64,000 nt of DNA from Dromaius novaehollandiae (GCF_036370855.1 NC_088111.1:20185501-20249500), one strand, 5' to 3'; counted from the first letter of the stretch, positions 37,601 through 50,219 are shown. Translations and numbers: made by a program. The notes: generated by a model not told the origin, from the sequence alone.

Positions 37601-40600
37601 AATTCCTTCACGTGATGCCATATATATATCACTTGAGAAAAGCAAGTTAAGTGAACAGTGAGGTAACAAAGCTGAATTCCCTGTGCTAAAGGAGGGAAAA
37701 CATTTTCCATTGCACTATGCTACCCACCTCTCCATTTTTCATCATAGCTGCGGTGAATGCATGCAGCTTTACAGGACACAGGACAAGGCAGCAAGCTCAC
37801 ATATATGCCAGCTGGAGGCTCTGGGCTGAAGAACCTAAAGACATTTTCCTGGGGAAGTTGCCTCACCTGTCCTCCTTGCAGGGCACAACGTAAGATGGTC
37901 CGAGGAAGTCCAAATGTCCTCCACCTGTGCTGGGCCCACATGTGTAAACCAAAGCATCCACCAGGTTCTCCGACGTTGCCTTCATGTCGCCAGGAATCAG
38001 ATTGGTGGTGTACACAGCAACAGCACTATAGCCTTCACTAGCAGCAGAGATGTCCTTGAAAGTCAGCTTCATCTCATCTGGAAATGCCAGGGGGATAAAT
38101 GGGGTGAACATCTAGACAGCTTTAGGGCCTTGAGCCTGAAAGGACAAGTTGGTAACGAGGAGTGGATTTCACCGGAGAACTCCAAGAACAGAAACGGCAG
38201 ACAAAATAACAATAGTGATGGGTCAGAAGAAGCTGTAGAGAAGCCACTGCTTGCTGTGAACACAGGTTTCTGGAAGGTCAAGGTTCCTCTAAGACAGAGA
38301 GTGCTCTTCATGCAACCCAGAGAGAATTTAAGAAGAACAAAAATCAAGGTTAATGTATGTGCCAAGCAAATACCAACTCAGCACCAGGAGGAGGCAGCAG
38401 CATTGCAGGGTGCTGGCTCATCCAGCCTCAGAGGCAAGTAAGACATCAGTGGAAGAACTGACAGTGGACTCCGCTTCTTCTAAAATCCACCTGGCCATGG
38501 TACCGGCAAGGGGAGCTTTCAGTCTTCCAGGTCCTTCTGCCCTACACCAATAGCTCAGCAAAACAACTAATCTATGATTAAACGCTTGCTCAGCAGGAAT
38601 GCTATGGAACACACCACGCAGAATAGAGAGAAAAATGACAGAAACAGAGAAAAGGGAGAGAGGAGTTATTATGCCACTATCTAACCCTGCCTCACTGCCC
38701 TTTTCTCAAAATCACTTAATACCTGGCCACCTGGCTATCTAAAACATGCAAGGGCAGCCCAAAAGCCAGACGCTGAAGGAAGGGAGCATCTGCCTGCCAG
38801 ACTCTGCCATTAGCCTTACCATGCTTGGGCCCTCTCTCTGGCGTAAACACAAACAGGCCTGTGACCCCGAAGGTGCCCCACAGCGGGATGCTAGCAGACA
38901 TCTTGCCCTCTTTCTCAGAGAAGAATACCAGGCTGTGTCCTTTCAGGCTAGCTCCGGGCTTCCCCCTCAGCTCGACGAAGCGATAGGTAGCAGTGCTGTT
39001 AACCAAACCCAGCTCGTTGATGAGGACGGCAGAATCGCCAGGGAGCAGAGCGGAGGAGTCGCTGCAGGAGTTCTCGCCAAGCGGTGTCGTCACGGTCACC
39101 TGCGCGGAGAGACAAACTGCCGCAGTCATGGCTACTCCCATTTCCTCAGGTGGGCTTATGGCTCCCCACAGGGCTACTTCTCGTGTGAGTCCCCCCGCCC
39201 CCCCCGGTAAGACCCAAAGGAGGATGTCATGGTACTGCTCACAGCTGGACGGAAGCCAGCTGTTCCTCACCTCCCACCACCTCGTCTAAGGGCTCTCCTA
39301 ACGGCGAGGTCACACCACCATACATCCCCCATCGCTGCCTTCCTTTTTTCAACACTGCTGTCTTCACTTCCACCCTCGGGACGAAGAATAATTCTCTTTC
39401 CCTGCTAACAGGAGCAGTTCTACACTCATATCTTGACTCCACACCAACACTTCCTTATGTTCCTTTCCTGGTGCAAAGGTCCCTTGGAATGTGACAGTGT
39501 GGAGAAAATGGAGTACCTCCCTCCCCCCCGGATCTCTTCTGCTTCCAGAGCACTTTTATTGTCTCCATTTTTGACCTGAGCACACCCCTGCTCTGGCCTG
39601 ATCCTAGTGGGCATCAGCAGGGGAACAACAAACTCCTCCCTTATTCAGCCTCGTAAAGGAAAAGTACACATGCTCTGCGAGCGTTTCTTCAGGTGGACTA
39701 TCTGAAATTAGACATTTTGAAATAAAAAGAACAGTTCAGAAGAATTAACATAAGTCAGTCACACCAGTGGTTAAGGCATGCCCTTTACACCTTCACCTTG
39801 CGGGAAGCTGGGTTTCATGGATGTGAACTCTTGTATCACACATCCTGAAACTGGCACCAGACAAGCAGGTAAAGAGGTGGCTCCGCATCTGGCTTGGGAA
39901 AATCGGAAAGTCTGGGATGCTATCCAAAAGCAAACTCCCCAGTCCTGGGGTTGGTGGCATGTGAGCTGCCTTAGGGGATCTCTTGGGCTCTGAACCACGT
40001 GGCACAGGGCATGGAGTTGTTACGTGGCTAACAACAGGAATGAAAGCGGGGCAGAGAGGGATGAGGGCTGGCCGAGAGCATCAGCAGCTGACAGAAGATA
40101 GAAGTGATTCACCAGAATGCCCAGTTTTCCCTAATAAAGCACCTACTGGAACATGACCACTAGCTTCCCATGGAATATGGATGGAGAACAGACATCTGCC
40201 ATCAACATACCTGGAAGCTGCTCTGGAGTTTTGCACTCAGGCTGTTACAGCGGCTCAGAGACTCATCGTCGGTGCTGTGAGAATCATTTTCATACAGGAT
40301 GCTCTGCCCCGGGACCAGCACTTTGATCAGCCGGTCTGCCTTTTCCAACCTTCGGGATGTGTACACCACCGCATCCGCCAGCCCCTCCGCAGTCACGGCC
40401 ATGTTCACCTTGTAAAAGGTGCTGTTGCCGTAGTAGAGAGCCACAGCGTCCGCCCCGTTCTGGATGGTGTTTGAAGGCAGCCTGATCATGGGTTTGGGAC
40501 TCACAGCGCTGCTCCCCACCAGGAAGTAACCCAGCTCATTTGTGTGGTGTCCGGACAGGTCCAACACCCAGTAGGCCAGGTTATTTTTACCATTGTAGAG

Positions 40601-43600
40601 GACCAACCAGTATCCCTGAAGGTCAAAGCGTTTCCGTCCAGTGTAGAAGAGTTCGACATACTCTGTGTCCTCTCTTCCGCCTGGATTGTCTGGGTTTATC
40701 TCACTGATGAGCAGCCTGGCCATCTGTGTAGAGGGCTCTTGCGTCCCTTCTGGTACCTCTGATGGGACACCACAGAAAGTAAAAATGACATGAACACGGG
40801 CCTAAGCACAGCGCCCTGGACAAAGACCAGATCATTTCTGCGCAGTGTTTTGCTGAGATGTGACCAAATTCAATAGATGACTGAGCATAGCGGCCCAAAA
40901 CCCTAACACGTACTTCTCCCTCTTGCAACAGCACGCAGGGAAACCAATAGGCCTTTGCTGCGTTAGCAACGAACAAGGCCATGCCTGCTTCACACAAGCC
41001 TGGTGCCCCCAGAGATGGTGGAAGCTGCTCCTCTTACCTGACGCTAGTCCTTAACAGTGTAACGTACTTGCAGAGGAACCAGAGGAGAGCAAAGTAACAA
41101 AACCCCTCTGACTTCTCACAGTTTATGGTATACAAACTTGTCTGTGTTTGGACATAAGTAGAACTAAGACACTGAATATCTTTTTGACCACAAATCCCAA
41201 TAATTTTTATCTGTGTGCTCCAAATACCTTAGAAAAGCCATGAGATTACCCTACCTCACTATTATCGGCTGCAATAACTGAGTTTGCTGTTGTGCCACAT
41301 AACATGAGCTCTAATAACTGGATGAGATGGAAGTGTGTGTGGGGGGAGGCTCTTTGCCAGAGTTCGGGAAATAGAGGGAGGCACATCTCTCTCCTCTGGG
41401 TGAGCTAGACCCACATGTCCACTCTCAAATACATTGTGTCCCCCAACCAGCAAGAATGATGTCCAGTACCTGGAGGCAATTCTGGCTCATTAATGTCCTT
41501 GAAGCAGGAGCTTTCTGCTGTGATGTTCCTTCCGTCAACACTCAAAACTCTGGGGCTTTCCAGGAAGGTCTTTAAGGCTAGCAGCAGGCTGCTCAACTGG
41601 TCTTCTGACCTGGCAGTTAGCAGAGTGGTGAAGACAAGCCCCAGGTCCTGGCAGACTGCCTTGGAATCTGAAAAGGCAAGCAGAGGACTGCCTCAGTTTC
41701 ACCGCATTTTCATGCAGACACACCTTCTCCTGGAAGGGAAGAAGAGCAAACCAGCTCACCTCCACCTCCGCTGCCCTCCTGGTCAGCGCTGATTCAGGGG
41801 AAGAGCTTAGCCAAACCGCTCATACCATCAGCGCAATGCTGCGAGCTCTGCAGCAGCCCCTCTGCCTGTGCAAAGGGGCATTCTGGGACCAAGCTCACAC
41901 AGCATACCCAGATACCGTCCTCAGCCTTTCGGAAGCTTTGTAACCCCCACGGCAAACAGAACGGTCTCTTCGAGGAGTCTAAACATGTGGAGCTGAACAT
42001 AATGCTGCTGTCAATGCAGGCTGCAAAGGCATGGCTCTTCTCTTCACGCATCTGCATGCGCTCAGCACACCTGCACACTAATCTAGTAGGGATGTCACAG
42101 GAACACAGCAACCAGTACGTGCACTTGCATTTCTGCTGCAGCTTGGCTTAGTCTGGCAGGTCCACAACACTTGACTCAACAGGAACCTCATGCAGAAACC
42201 TATTTGTTGCCTACTGCAGCTGTGCATTACAGTTGTGGTCATCTCCCTCCCTAGCCAAGTGGCATCACCTCCTGCAAGGTGATTTGGGGGCTAATGAACT
42301 GACTTTTCCTTTCTGAAGTCCAGTTTTATTTGGATCATAAGGTCAGTTAGGTAACTAACTCTTAGTCAAGATATCCACCCTGTTGCCAAACCTGCCTGAC
42401 AGAAAATAGGCTGAAATAGGTGGCGGTATGCAGACCAGCAGCGATGTGCGTTGGCAGAGCTGCAGATGGGAGTGCTCTGCAGAACAGCACCATGCTCTGC
42501 CTAACACTTGGCATTTCCATAATCAGCAGCTTTACCCAAATTCACATTAGTTGGGATCTAAGCCAGGAGGATGCAATCCAGCAGGGAAATCCAGGGCTGA
42601 AAATCAGATGTGAATTGGCATTAACCACTGGTGGTCCCTGGACTGCCCTTCTCCTGCCTACCTCACCTTTGAAGTAGGCAACAGAGATTCCACAGCTGCA
42701 GGACCTGTCAAGGGCTTGGACTAGAGTCATCAGGATCTCTTCTGACTTCAGGAGCCACGCCTGGCAATCTAGGAAACAAAGAAACCAAGAGTTATACGGC
42801 CAGTGAAACTTCAGCCACAGGCTCCAGCTCATTCCTGGATGCACGCAGCTCAACTGCTGCTTATCACTCAGAGGGCCTGAAAAGGCTTTACTTCACCCAG
42901 AGCAGGTGGGTGTAGGAATCAAGACTGGAGAAGTTTAGCCTGGAATGGATTTCTGTGAAGAAAAATATTGCAGAGAATTGTCAGATGTTCTGGTTGCATT
43001 TCTTTTGGTATATCTGCACACACCCCAGGATGGCTCTTGGTAGACCCCTCCGGACAGCCCTGGCTTTGCAGACATGCTCGTGTCCTTAGGAAGCTGTGCC
43101 TACAGGAGCAGAGGAAGTCACTAATACGCACCTGCTACACGAAGGCAGAAGGAGATGGTCTGGCTGAAGCGTTTACTGGGGCAGTCATTGAACTTGCCAG
43201 GGGTAGGGCTGCTGAGGACATAGGACAAAGAATCCCTCGTCACAGAGCAGCAGTTGCATTGGCTCATGGACACGTCACCCAGCTGGTGCCTGAAAGAGAC
43301 AGATGGATAAATGAGAGAAAATACGACTTACCAGCCAGAGAACTGGGCGCTCTTCACCCACAAGTTACATCTGCCTGCACTAGAGGATGAACCTATACAC
43401 ATATGGTCTTCTCCCTCCACAGGGTCTGGAGAGATACCCCATCCTCATCAGTACTTCGTTGTCTGAAAAATGAGCCCAAAAGCTCTCTAGTCCTCGAGAG
43501 AAGAGCACAGGCTCCATCCCATCCTTTCTCTTCTAGCAAGTCACCAGCTACTACACACCTTTCGGGTGATCTCCAGCTATGGAGCCAGAACATTGGTATT

Positions 43601-46600
43601 TAATTGACAAGTTAGGCACAGATCAAGTCTGGTGCTCTGCCATGAAAACCACAGACAAGAGCTTTCCCAGCTCTTTTTTGCTTTTTATCTGGTTCTACAC
43701 ACCCAACCCCATGCCCATGTGCACTGCATCTCACTGCCTCTGCCCCTCCACCTGCTCCACTGTTCTTTAGTCACTCTGCTTGTCCTCTACTTTTCCGGTT
43801 AGTAGAACATGCCTAAAATATGAAAGAAATAGTTTTCATGTCCCACAAAATTTTGAGGTTACCAATGTTTCTCTCAGCCCACACAGGGGCAAACCTAAGC
43901 TCTTCAAAAACCAGAAAGTGATTCAACCTAGAATGACCCAGTTTCAAGTCCTTGGTCAGAATGAACCAGAGCAGGGATTTCAGCCTGGGTCAGGTGAGCA
44001 TCGTCACCATCAGACGCACTGAAGTCCCTCCCCTCTCCCTCATTCTGACCTGAAATTCCATCCTGAACCCAAGAAAAACCTTTCTTGTTAAAAGTGGTAC
44101 AGAAATGCCAGGAAAATTTATGATATTGGCCCGTACGCTTTCATTAGCAACAATCATTTAGTCAGGAAATTCTTCTTCAAATACTTTATTTTGCAAGTGA
44201 GCAGCTGTGCCAGGTCTGCTGAGGAGAGTTAGGGGCACCTGCCCACGTGGACCAGGCAGTGGAAATGGCAGGGACTCAGTACTGCTATAAGGAGACCCTG
44301 ATGTGGGGACGGCCATCGTGTCCTAGCTGTGAACCGAGCTCTAGGTGGGGAGACCAGCAACCCAAGTCCCCACGTGCCACGCGAGGTGGGACTTCCCTCC
44401 TGGCTCGCTGAACAAGAAAAGTGCTCTGTTCACCAGGAGCCATTTTGTCACAGGACAGTGAAGGCCCAGCTGGAGATGAGATGTGTCACGTTACAGACGT
44501 TACAGACCTCACGGCTGCCGGGAGCTCTCCTCCCAAAGGCGACCTAAACCTCCTCACAGCCAATGCCCCTCTTTGGAAGGGTAAAGACACAAGTCAAAGA
44601 TGACTCTAGTAGGCAAGGACAGCTCTAGCGGGCAAATCCTCTTCCCAGCTTTATCCACCGAGAAGCCTCTCACCACTTTTTTTCATAGGCAGGTCGGCCA
44701 GGGGTCAGGGTCTCCAGCAGCGCAGGGTCTGGTCCCTCGCTGCTCGTGTATACAAACGCATCCAGCACGCCGGTCACCGGCGGTGCTCGCCCCAGGACGA
44801 AACTGCTGCTGTTGCCTCTGTAGAGGGCGATGGCATTGGCGCCAGCTCTGAGGAGGGGGCTGCTAGTGTCCTGCGGGAACGGCAAATCCACTGCACGCCA
44901 GGAAAGAAAAGGAAAAATGACAGTATGTAAGAAATGCACAACCAATATTTGCATAACCAGGGAACTGGACATGCTGACTGAGAGAAGGGCTGGTTTTGGC
45001 AGATCTTGCATCTGCAGCCACACCTTTCTGCTCACCAGCGTTCCTCATGGTCTTTCGGGCTGAACTTCTCCCTTCGTGATCGGGTTCACAGTTTGGGAGG
45101 AGACTGGAGGGGGAAGGCTGAGCAGAGTTTGTTCTGCTGTTTGGTTTCTGCTAGCAGAGAAGCTGATTCAAGCCTAAGTAGGGGAACTGGAGAAGTGCTG
45201 ATGTGACTGTCTATGTTAAGGTCAATTTTTAAGTCTAAAAGAGATCTGCAAAATGAACAAAGCTTGAAAGTAGTGGTTACTCTAGTACACAGAAATATTT
45301 AAGAACTTACGTTTTATTTTAGCATTTAACTAACAGTACCTGGTTTTTACAAAGACACACTCTGCATACATATATATATATGTATATGTATATATGTATG
45401 TGTGTGTGTATATTCAGCAAAGGCCCAAGATACCAGCGGACAGAATTAAGGTTGAAATTTGGCGGTTTCCCAATTTTCTGAGCTTCCCAATTTCTCTCCT
45501 TCCATCTACTGTGCCCTTCACACGCTCCTTCCCTGACACCCAGTAGGAAGTGCTGAGGATATTAAAAAGCAGCAGACTGCTGAAATTTCAATAATTCTCC
45601 CTTGTCTAAAGGGTTCTAGGGAATAAACATAAAAGTAGGAATCACATGAGAGGGCAAAGGGGTACGGAAAAGTGACTGCCATCTGAGAAGTGCCACCAGG
45701 GAACCTGCAAGCTAATGGACAGTCCTGTGCTTCAGCCCCTGATGCACCCCTGCGCATTGCCCAGCTGAAATCCGGCTAGCGGACTACTTTTTCCCCTATT
45801 CAATTGAAGGTTTTTGCACCAGCACAGATCAGGGCAGGACTTTTGCCTTAGTGCTCTTACAGTTTTAAATCCAAAGACTAGCAGTTTGGGTTATTTTAAG
45901 AGCTCCTGCCTCAAAACTGAGACAATTCAAGGGTCAGCTTTTCACAGAGTGCTTAGTGTGGAGACACTATGAAAGTATCCCTTTAAGATGACTAAAATGT
46001 AAGCACCCAGTATCACTTTTTTTCTTTTTTTAGAAAAATCTGGACTACCCTTCCACAGAAAAGAGGGTATACAGTATGTGTGACACATCTTGATAAAGCC
46101 TCAGCGGAAGAAAAGCCAAAGCATATCTAGAATCATGTTCTTGACTTGAGTGAGCCGTGAGGAACAGTTCAACATAATCCCTAGAAATTTCCTCCTTAGT
46201 CTGAAAGCTGGTTGTGCTCTCACATCACTTTGTTTGAATGTAGCTTTTTAGCTGCTAGCAGCCCCAGCCCACTCAAAGGCAAAAGTAGAACATTTTTTTT
46301 TCTGGTGTGAAAAGCAGAGCTGAAGTGTACAACCACCTGTTCTACTTTTGGTAAGAGATTATTTGGAGTGGTTTGAATTTTAAAAAAGATGTCAAGTGCT
46401 TTAAAAAAAAGCTTTAGTTGGAAAAGTATTTTTTATCTGCTACTGCTATGAGGACAGTATAAAAGAGAGGGATTCCTTCTAATCTCTCGCAGCCTATGCA
46501 ATCATCAGCACTTTTAGATTCCCCTTAGTGAAGTGTTTGTTTGGACCACACTGAGACCCAGACTGAAGAGGAACAGGTACCAACCATGGCACTTCTCCTA

Positions 46601-49600
46601 GTCTTTACCAAATTTATGCCCCCCCCAACCTCAAGTCAGGCCACGCAGCAACAACCTCTGCTTGAAGCACAGTGGAGCTGAGGGCTAGACCCAGAGGAGA
46701 GTTTAGACAATAAATTCAAAGCTACGGTCCTAGCACCCTAGCTCTCCCGGCAGCGGTGCTGGAGATGCCTCGGCTGGCTGCTCTAAACAGGGAATAGCAG
46801 CAAGGCTGGCAAGGAGATGCTGCAAGGGGATTCGGTGGGGGGGGGGGGGGGACGGGGGGAGGAGATAGCTGGGGCCCTGGGAGCTGACCGGGAGCGATAG
46901 GTAGGAGCTGGCTGAGGAAGAGATGGGGAGGCTGCTTGTGCCAGGGGGCTCTGGCAAGAGGAAGGGGCAGCTGGGACAGAGGCGTGGACAGGCAGGGCAA
47001 TCCGCAGCTACCAGGAACTCCGGAGCCCATCCGAGATGCACCTCCTCGGCTCAGAGGCTTTTGCTGCCTGGGCCATCTGCTCTCTCCTGGCCAGAGCTCT
47101 CGGGGCAAGCTCCATCCCAGGCGCTTCCTGAACACCTTCCTCCTGCTACGGCAGACTGGGACCTTTCTTTTCGCCTTTTTCATGACTCTGCAGCTGCTTT
47201 TTCCTTTCGCATTTGAGAGCAAAGGTCAGTGACTAACACGATCCTCAGCTCCTAGCTAATAGTACACATCTGCTTCTGGTGTCTTGGGTAGCCATCTTCA
47301 AAACAGGGGAAGGAAATGTAGTGGGAGGAGCTGCTGGGAGCTGTCATGGAGAGGCCAGACTTCAATTTAAAAGTGCTTCAGCTCTACGTTTTTCTTGTGG
47401 TAGTCATCAGAGCTTTGTTCTGGTTTTGTTTAGCAACCCAGCTACTGATTCTGAAACAACAATTTTATATATATATTTAATTGCAACACGGGAACCAGAT
47501 TTGTAAGAGATGACAAGCCCTGACTCAGAGCTCATGATTCAGGCAATTACACAAGATATCTGCAGAGTCAGTGTCTCCAACTGCCAAAATCTTCTTTTGA
47601 GGTGCCTAAAATAACAAGACATTCTGTCTTCCTCAGATAGCCTGGAAGAAATTTTGAAAGCTAGCAAGAAGTTTAGATCACAGTTTCAAACAACTGATAC
47701 AGATGTGATCTTCTACATTTGAAGATGACTCAAAGAAAGAAAAGCCCCCGTGCTTTTGGGGCGAGAGAGTGTATTCCTGTGATGAGTATATGCCAAGTTA
47801 CAGAAATGGAGACATAGTAAGGAAAAGTGACGCACTCAGGGTCTCAAAGCACGTTGGCAAGAGGGCTGGGAGCCACGTTCCCTCAAGCGTGGCACTGTTC
47901 ACGACAAAGCACATTCCTCAGGCTGTCTGAAGCAGGAACAGATTTACCAGGGGAAAGCATTGCCTCCTCAGGGTCAGGTAGGCAGATAAACACACCCAAG
48001 TACACAGGGAGTCATGCAGCATCTGCCACCCGCCACCCACTCTATCCACACATCTGACTCTGCACCTTCTGCCCAAGCACTAGCACAAACTAACTCTGTC
48101 TCATCTTTGGGATACATGTGAGTGGGACAGCTTGCACTTTTTGCCTGCATTTGCATAATGCTTCAAATCCGCAGACATGGTCCAAGAACATCAGAACAGC
48201 CAGAGATTTACTTTCTTCCCAACAGTGACTACACACAGCTGTCCAGGGAAGATCAGGAGACACATACATGACACTTCCCCCCAATGTTTGCTCAGTATCT
48301 GAGAAGATACTGAGAAAGAAGACAAACTTTCTAAGCTGGATGTACTTTTGTGTATTTAGCAAACTTACCGGAATCTTTCTTCCACAAGCCTTCCCAGTTT
48401 CCCTATGAGCCCATATAAACTTCTGACCTTCCATGAGGTCCCTCGCCCTGGGGCTCTGCAGGTCTACCATCACTGTGGGATAAACCACCTCCATTTGTTT
48501 GTCCTGAAACTACCTCCTTCCATCTTTGTTTGATGCCCCTTAGCTCTTTTACCAGAAGAGGCAGTAAACAATTGATCCCTGCCCATTTTCTTCAGACTAC
48601 TCACATTTCTGAAACCTCTATCACAGCCCTCCTAAACTTTCCCTTTTCTAGGCTGAAGAGCCCTAGCTTACTTAGTTGTTCTCGTACGGAAGCATTTCCA
48701 GACCGCTGATCATCCTTGCTGACCTTCTCCAAACTTCTTCAGTTCTAATATTTCCTTTCTGAGATTAAGGTATTATACCACAAAAGATACAATCCAAGAT
48801 AACAGCAAGTCATGGGTTTGTACAGTGGCATCAGGATGGCCTCCATTTCTTTCTCCTCTCCTAATAATTTCTAATATTTAATCTGCTTTTTCTAATTCCC
48901 TTTCCAATTTTCTAACATTTGGTTTGCTTTTTTATCTGACACTGAGTACTAAGCTCACGTTTTTATTGGTCTGTCACAATGTCAAACAGCAAAAGAAAAA
49001 ACACAGCATCTCCCAGCCCCAAACTTGACTGATCATTCCCCCAGCTCTGATAGTCATCAGAAAACAATCCTTACCTGGGGTTTGGCTTTGTGCTGGACCG
49101 ATCAGAAGCAGCCCATCCAGTGAGGTTTTGCCATAAATGTCCATGGTGAAATAAATGTCTTTGGTCTGTCCATCAATCAGCACCAGAACGATGTCCCTCA
49201 CCACGGTGGAATGGGGACCCTGAAGCTCTATATACTCAAATTCTTCAGAAGAAGAGACAGCATGGACCTCACTGATCAGGACAGTAGATTCATTCAGCTG
49301 AGAAGTTAGGATGCAGTGGTTGTCTTTGCCTGGGCTGGGCATGGCCACTTGGAAGATCCACTGAGAATCGGCCCCACGGCATCTTTCTATTGACTCATCC
49401 AGGGTCCTGAATGTGGAGTCCTCCAGGAAAGCATCTCTGCCAGGGGTCAGTATGCTGACCAACGTATCTGCTCTGTCCGTCTTCTTAATCTTATGGACCA
49501 AGGCATCTACCAGACCATCACTTGTGACGCCCATGCCTTCCTTGTAATTCCCTTTCCCATAGTACAGCGCAATAGCATCAGGGCCGTTCTGGATGGTGTT

Positions 49601-49945
49601 CTTAGGAATGACCATGGCAGGGTTTACAGAAGAGGAGCCAATGAGAAAGAACCCTTGGCTGTCAGTAACTTTGCCCTGGAGGTTCACAACCTTGTAGGCT
49701 TGGTTTCCGTTGCCGTTGTAAAAGACCAGATAGTAGCCATCTAAAGGGGCAGCTCGACCACTGGTGTGATAGAGCTCCACAAACTCCGAAGTGTCCTCTC
49801 CCGGGCTGTCAGCATTGACTTCATTAATCAAAAGCGTATGTTCTGTTTTTTGGTCCCTAGGGTTTTTTATAAGATTCTGAGCAGCAACTTTGTGAAACCA
49901 GATGCAAACAAGTACTGTCAATCCAGCCAGCCCGGCAGCTCCCAT
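31628..49945 (-). CDS. Type I membrane protein with four tandem lamin-tail-like domains, 1,067 aa; unnamed
   Basis: Thirteen coding exons on the minus strand: 49945-49075, 44890-44674, 43289-43132, 42768-42667, 41667-41470, 40758-40211, 39099-38820, 38077-37867, 36690-36548, 34920-34807, 33578-33375, 32791-32698 and 31691-31628. Every junction is GT-AG and in phase (3,204 nt). Residues 1-22 are a signal peptide (MGAAGLAGLTVLVCIWFHKV). LTD1 is about 36-185 (LLINEV, FVELY, DGYYLVFYNG, IQNGPDAIALYYG) and LTD2 about 222-360 (LISEV, YIELQ, AGANAIALY). A Cys module with QCNCC and SCSCG spans about 370-510. LTD3 is about 530-685 (LLISEI, YVELFY, IQNGADAVALYYG) and LTD4 about 720-860 (VLINEL, FVELRG). 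A second Cys module (RCSCC, NCSCG) spans about 865-1010. One helix lies at 1023-1045, followed by a tail ending REIAADF with YTNI. At least nine N-X-S/T sites fit a glycosylated ectodomain. Role unknown; probably adhesion or ligand binding at the cell surface (inference). Confidence 0.88.
32698..32791 (-). other. LTD gene exon 12: transmembrane helix
   Basis: Codes SSFQGWEIALFVVGSLLLAL continuing LLVGLAFYFIR: a 23-residue hydrophobic span without charges, followed by two Arg as a stop-transfer signal. The acceptor follows ctatttttccaccctcag and the donor is GTGAGC. It follows the second ectodomain unit directly. Confidence 0.9.
33375..40758 (-). repeat. LTD gene, second ectodomain unit (exons 6-11)
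   Basis: Codes LTD3, LTD4 and the second Cys module. Exons 8-11 are 211, 143, 114 and 204 nt, with the same phases as exons 2-5 and matching motifs (for example SPTPGKFNDCP against SDPTPGLQNSCP). Exon 1 of the first unit corresponds to exons 6 plus 7 here, so one intron (39,100-40,210) differs between the units. Confidence 0.85.
45368..45413. repeat. (TA)n/(TG)n microsatellite
   Basis: About 46 bp of alternating tatatatatatatgtatatg and tatgtgtgtgtgta in the LTD gene first coding intron. Confidence 0.92.
46837..46851. repeat. G15 homopolymer in a G-rich stretch
   Basis: Fifteen consecutive G residues followed by acgggggg and ggagg runs. It has G-quadruplex potential on the plus strand, the non-template side for the LTD transcript being the minus strand. 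The surrounding 46.7-47.2 kb is GC-rich for an intron. Confidence 0.85.
47775..47900 (+). mobile_element. Possible MIR-type SINE fragment
   Basis: The stretch ttacagaaatggagacatag, then aagtgacgcactcagggtct and ggctgggagccacgttccct, follows the MIR 3' pattern (TTACAGATGGGGAAACTGAG... AAGTGACTTGCCCAAGGTCA... AGCTGGGA). Strongly diverged; judged by eye. Confidence 0.4.
48480..48930 (-). mobile_element. Old CR1-family LINE fragment, minus orientation
   Basis: Read on the minus strand it has the CR1 3' region landmarks in an older, diverged form: AGCTAGGGCTCTTCAGCCTA, then AGAAAAGGGAAAGTTTAGGA, and CCATTGATGATCAG-like text replaced by AGCAAGGATGATCAGCGGTC. It lies in the LTD gene intron 150 bp downstream of exon 1. 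Confidence 0.65.
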
Positions 49946-50219
49946 GATGAGGGCTGGAACGTCCGTCTGGGTTCAGAGCTAGAGGGGAAGGAGCTTGTCC
50001 CTCTCACAGCCACAGACGGAGCATGGAGGGAAACTGCTACCACTTGGCCATTGCGAGACGGCAACACGAGGCCTCGGACCTGGCTGCTGACCAGAAGAGC
50101 CAGGCACGCTTCTCCGGGTAGTTCGGGGTTGCGAAGCAAAGCAGCAATCCCACAAAAATCCGACAGAAAGGAGGGTGGTTTGAACAACAACGGATTTCCT
50201 GGCTAGTCTCCTTCAAAGG
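49946..50219 (-). other. LTD gene 5' UTR portion of the start-codon exon
   Basis: The ATG at 49945 is the first in its frame, and an in-frame TGA lies 30 nt upstream. Further upstream a strong acceptor (ttttttcctcag then cctttgaagg) puts the exon start at 50,219. About 274 nt of leader are thus joined to a separate upstream exon. Confidence 0.6.

Larger units (their letters stand above)
41470..49945 (-). repeat. LTD gene, first ectodomain unit (exons 1-5)
   Basis: Codes LTD1, LTD2 and the first Cys module (residues 1-515). Exons 2-5 are 217, 158, 102 and 198 nt, with phases 1-2, 2-1, 1-1 and 1-1. LTD1 and the first half of LTD2 lie in the single 871-nt exon 1. Confidence 0.85.
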
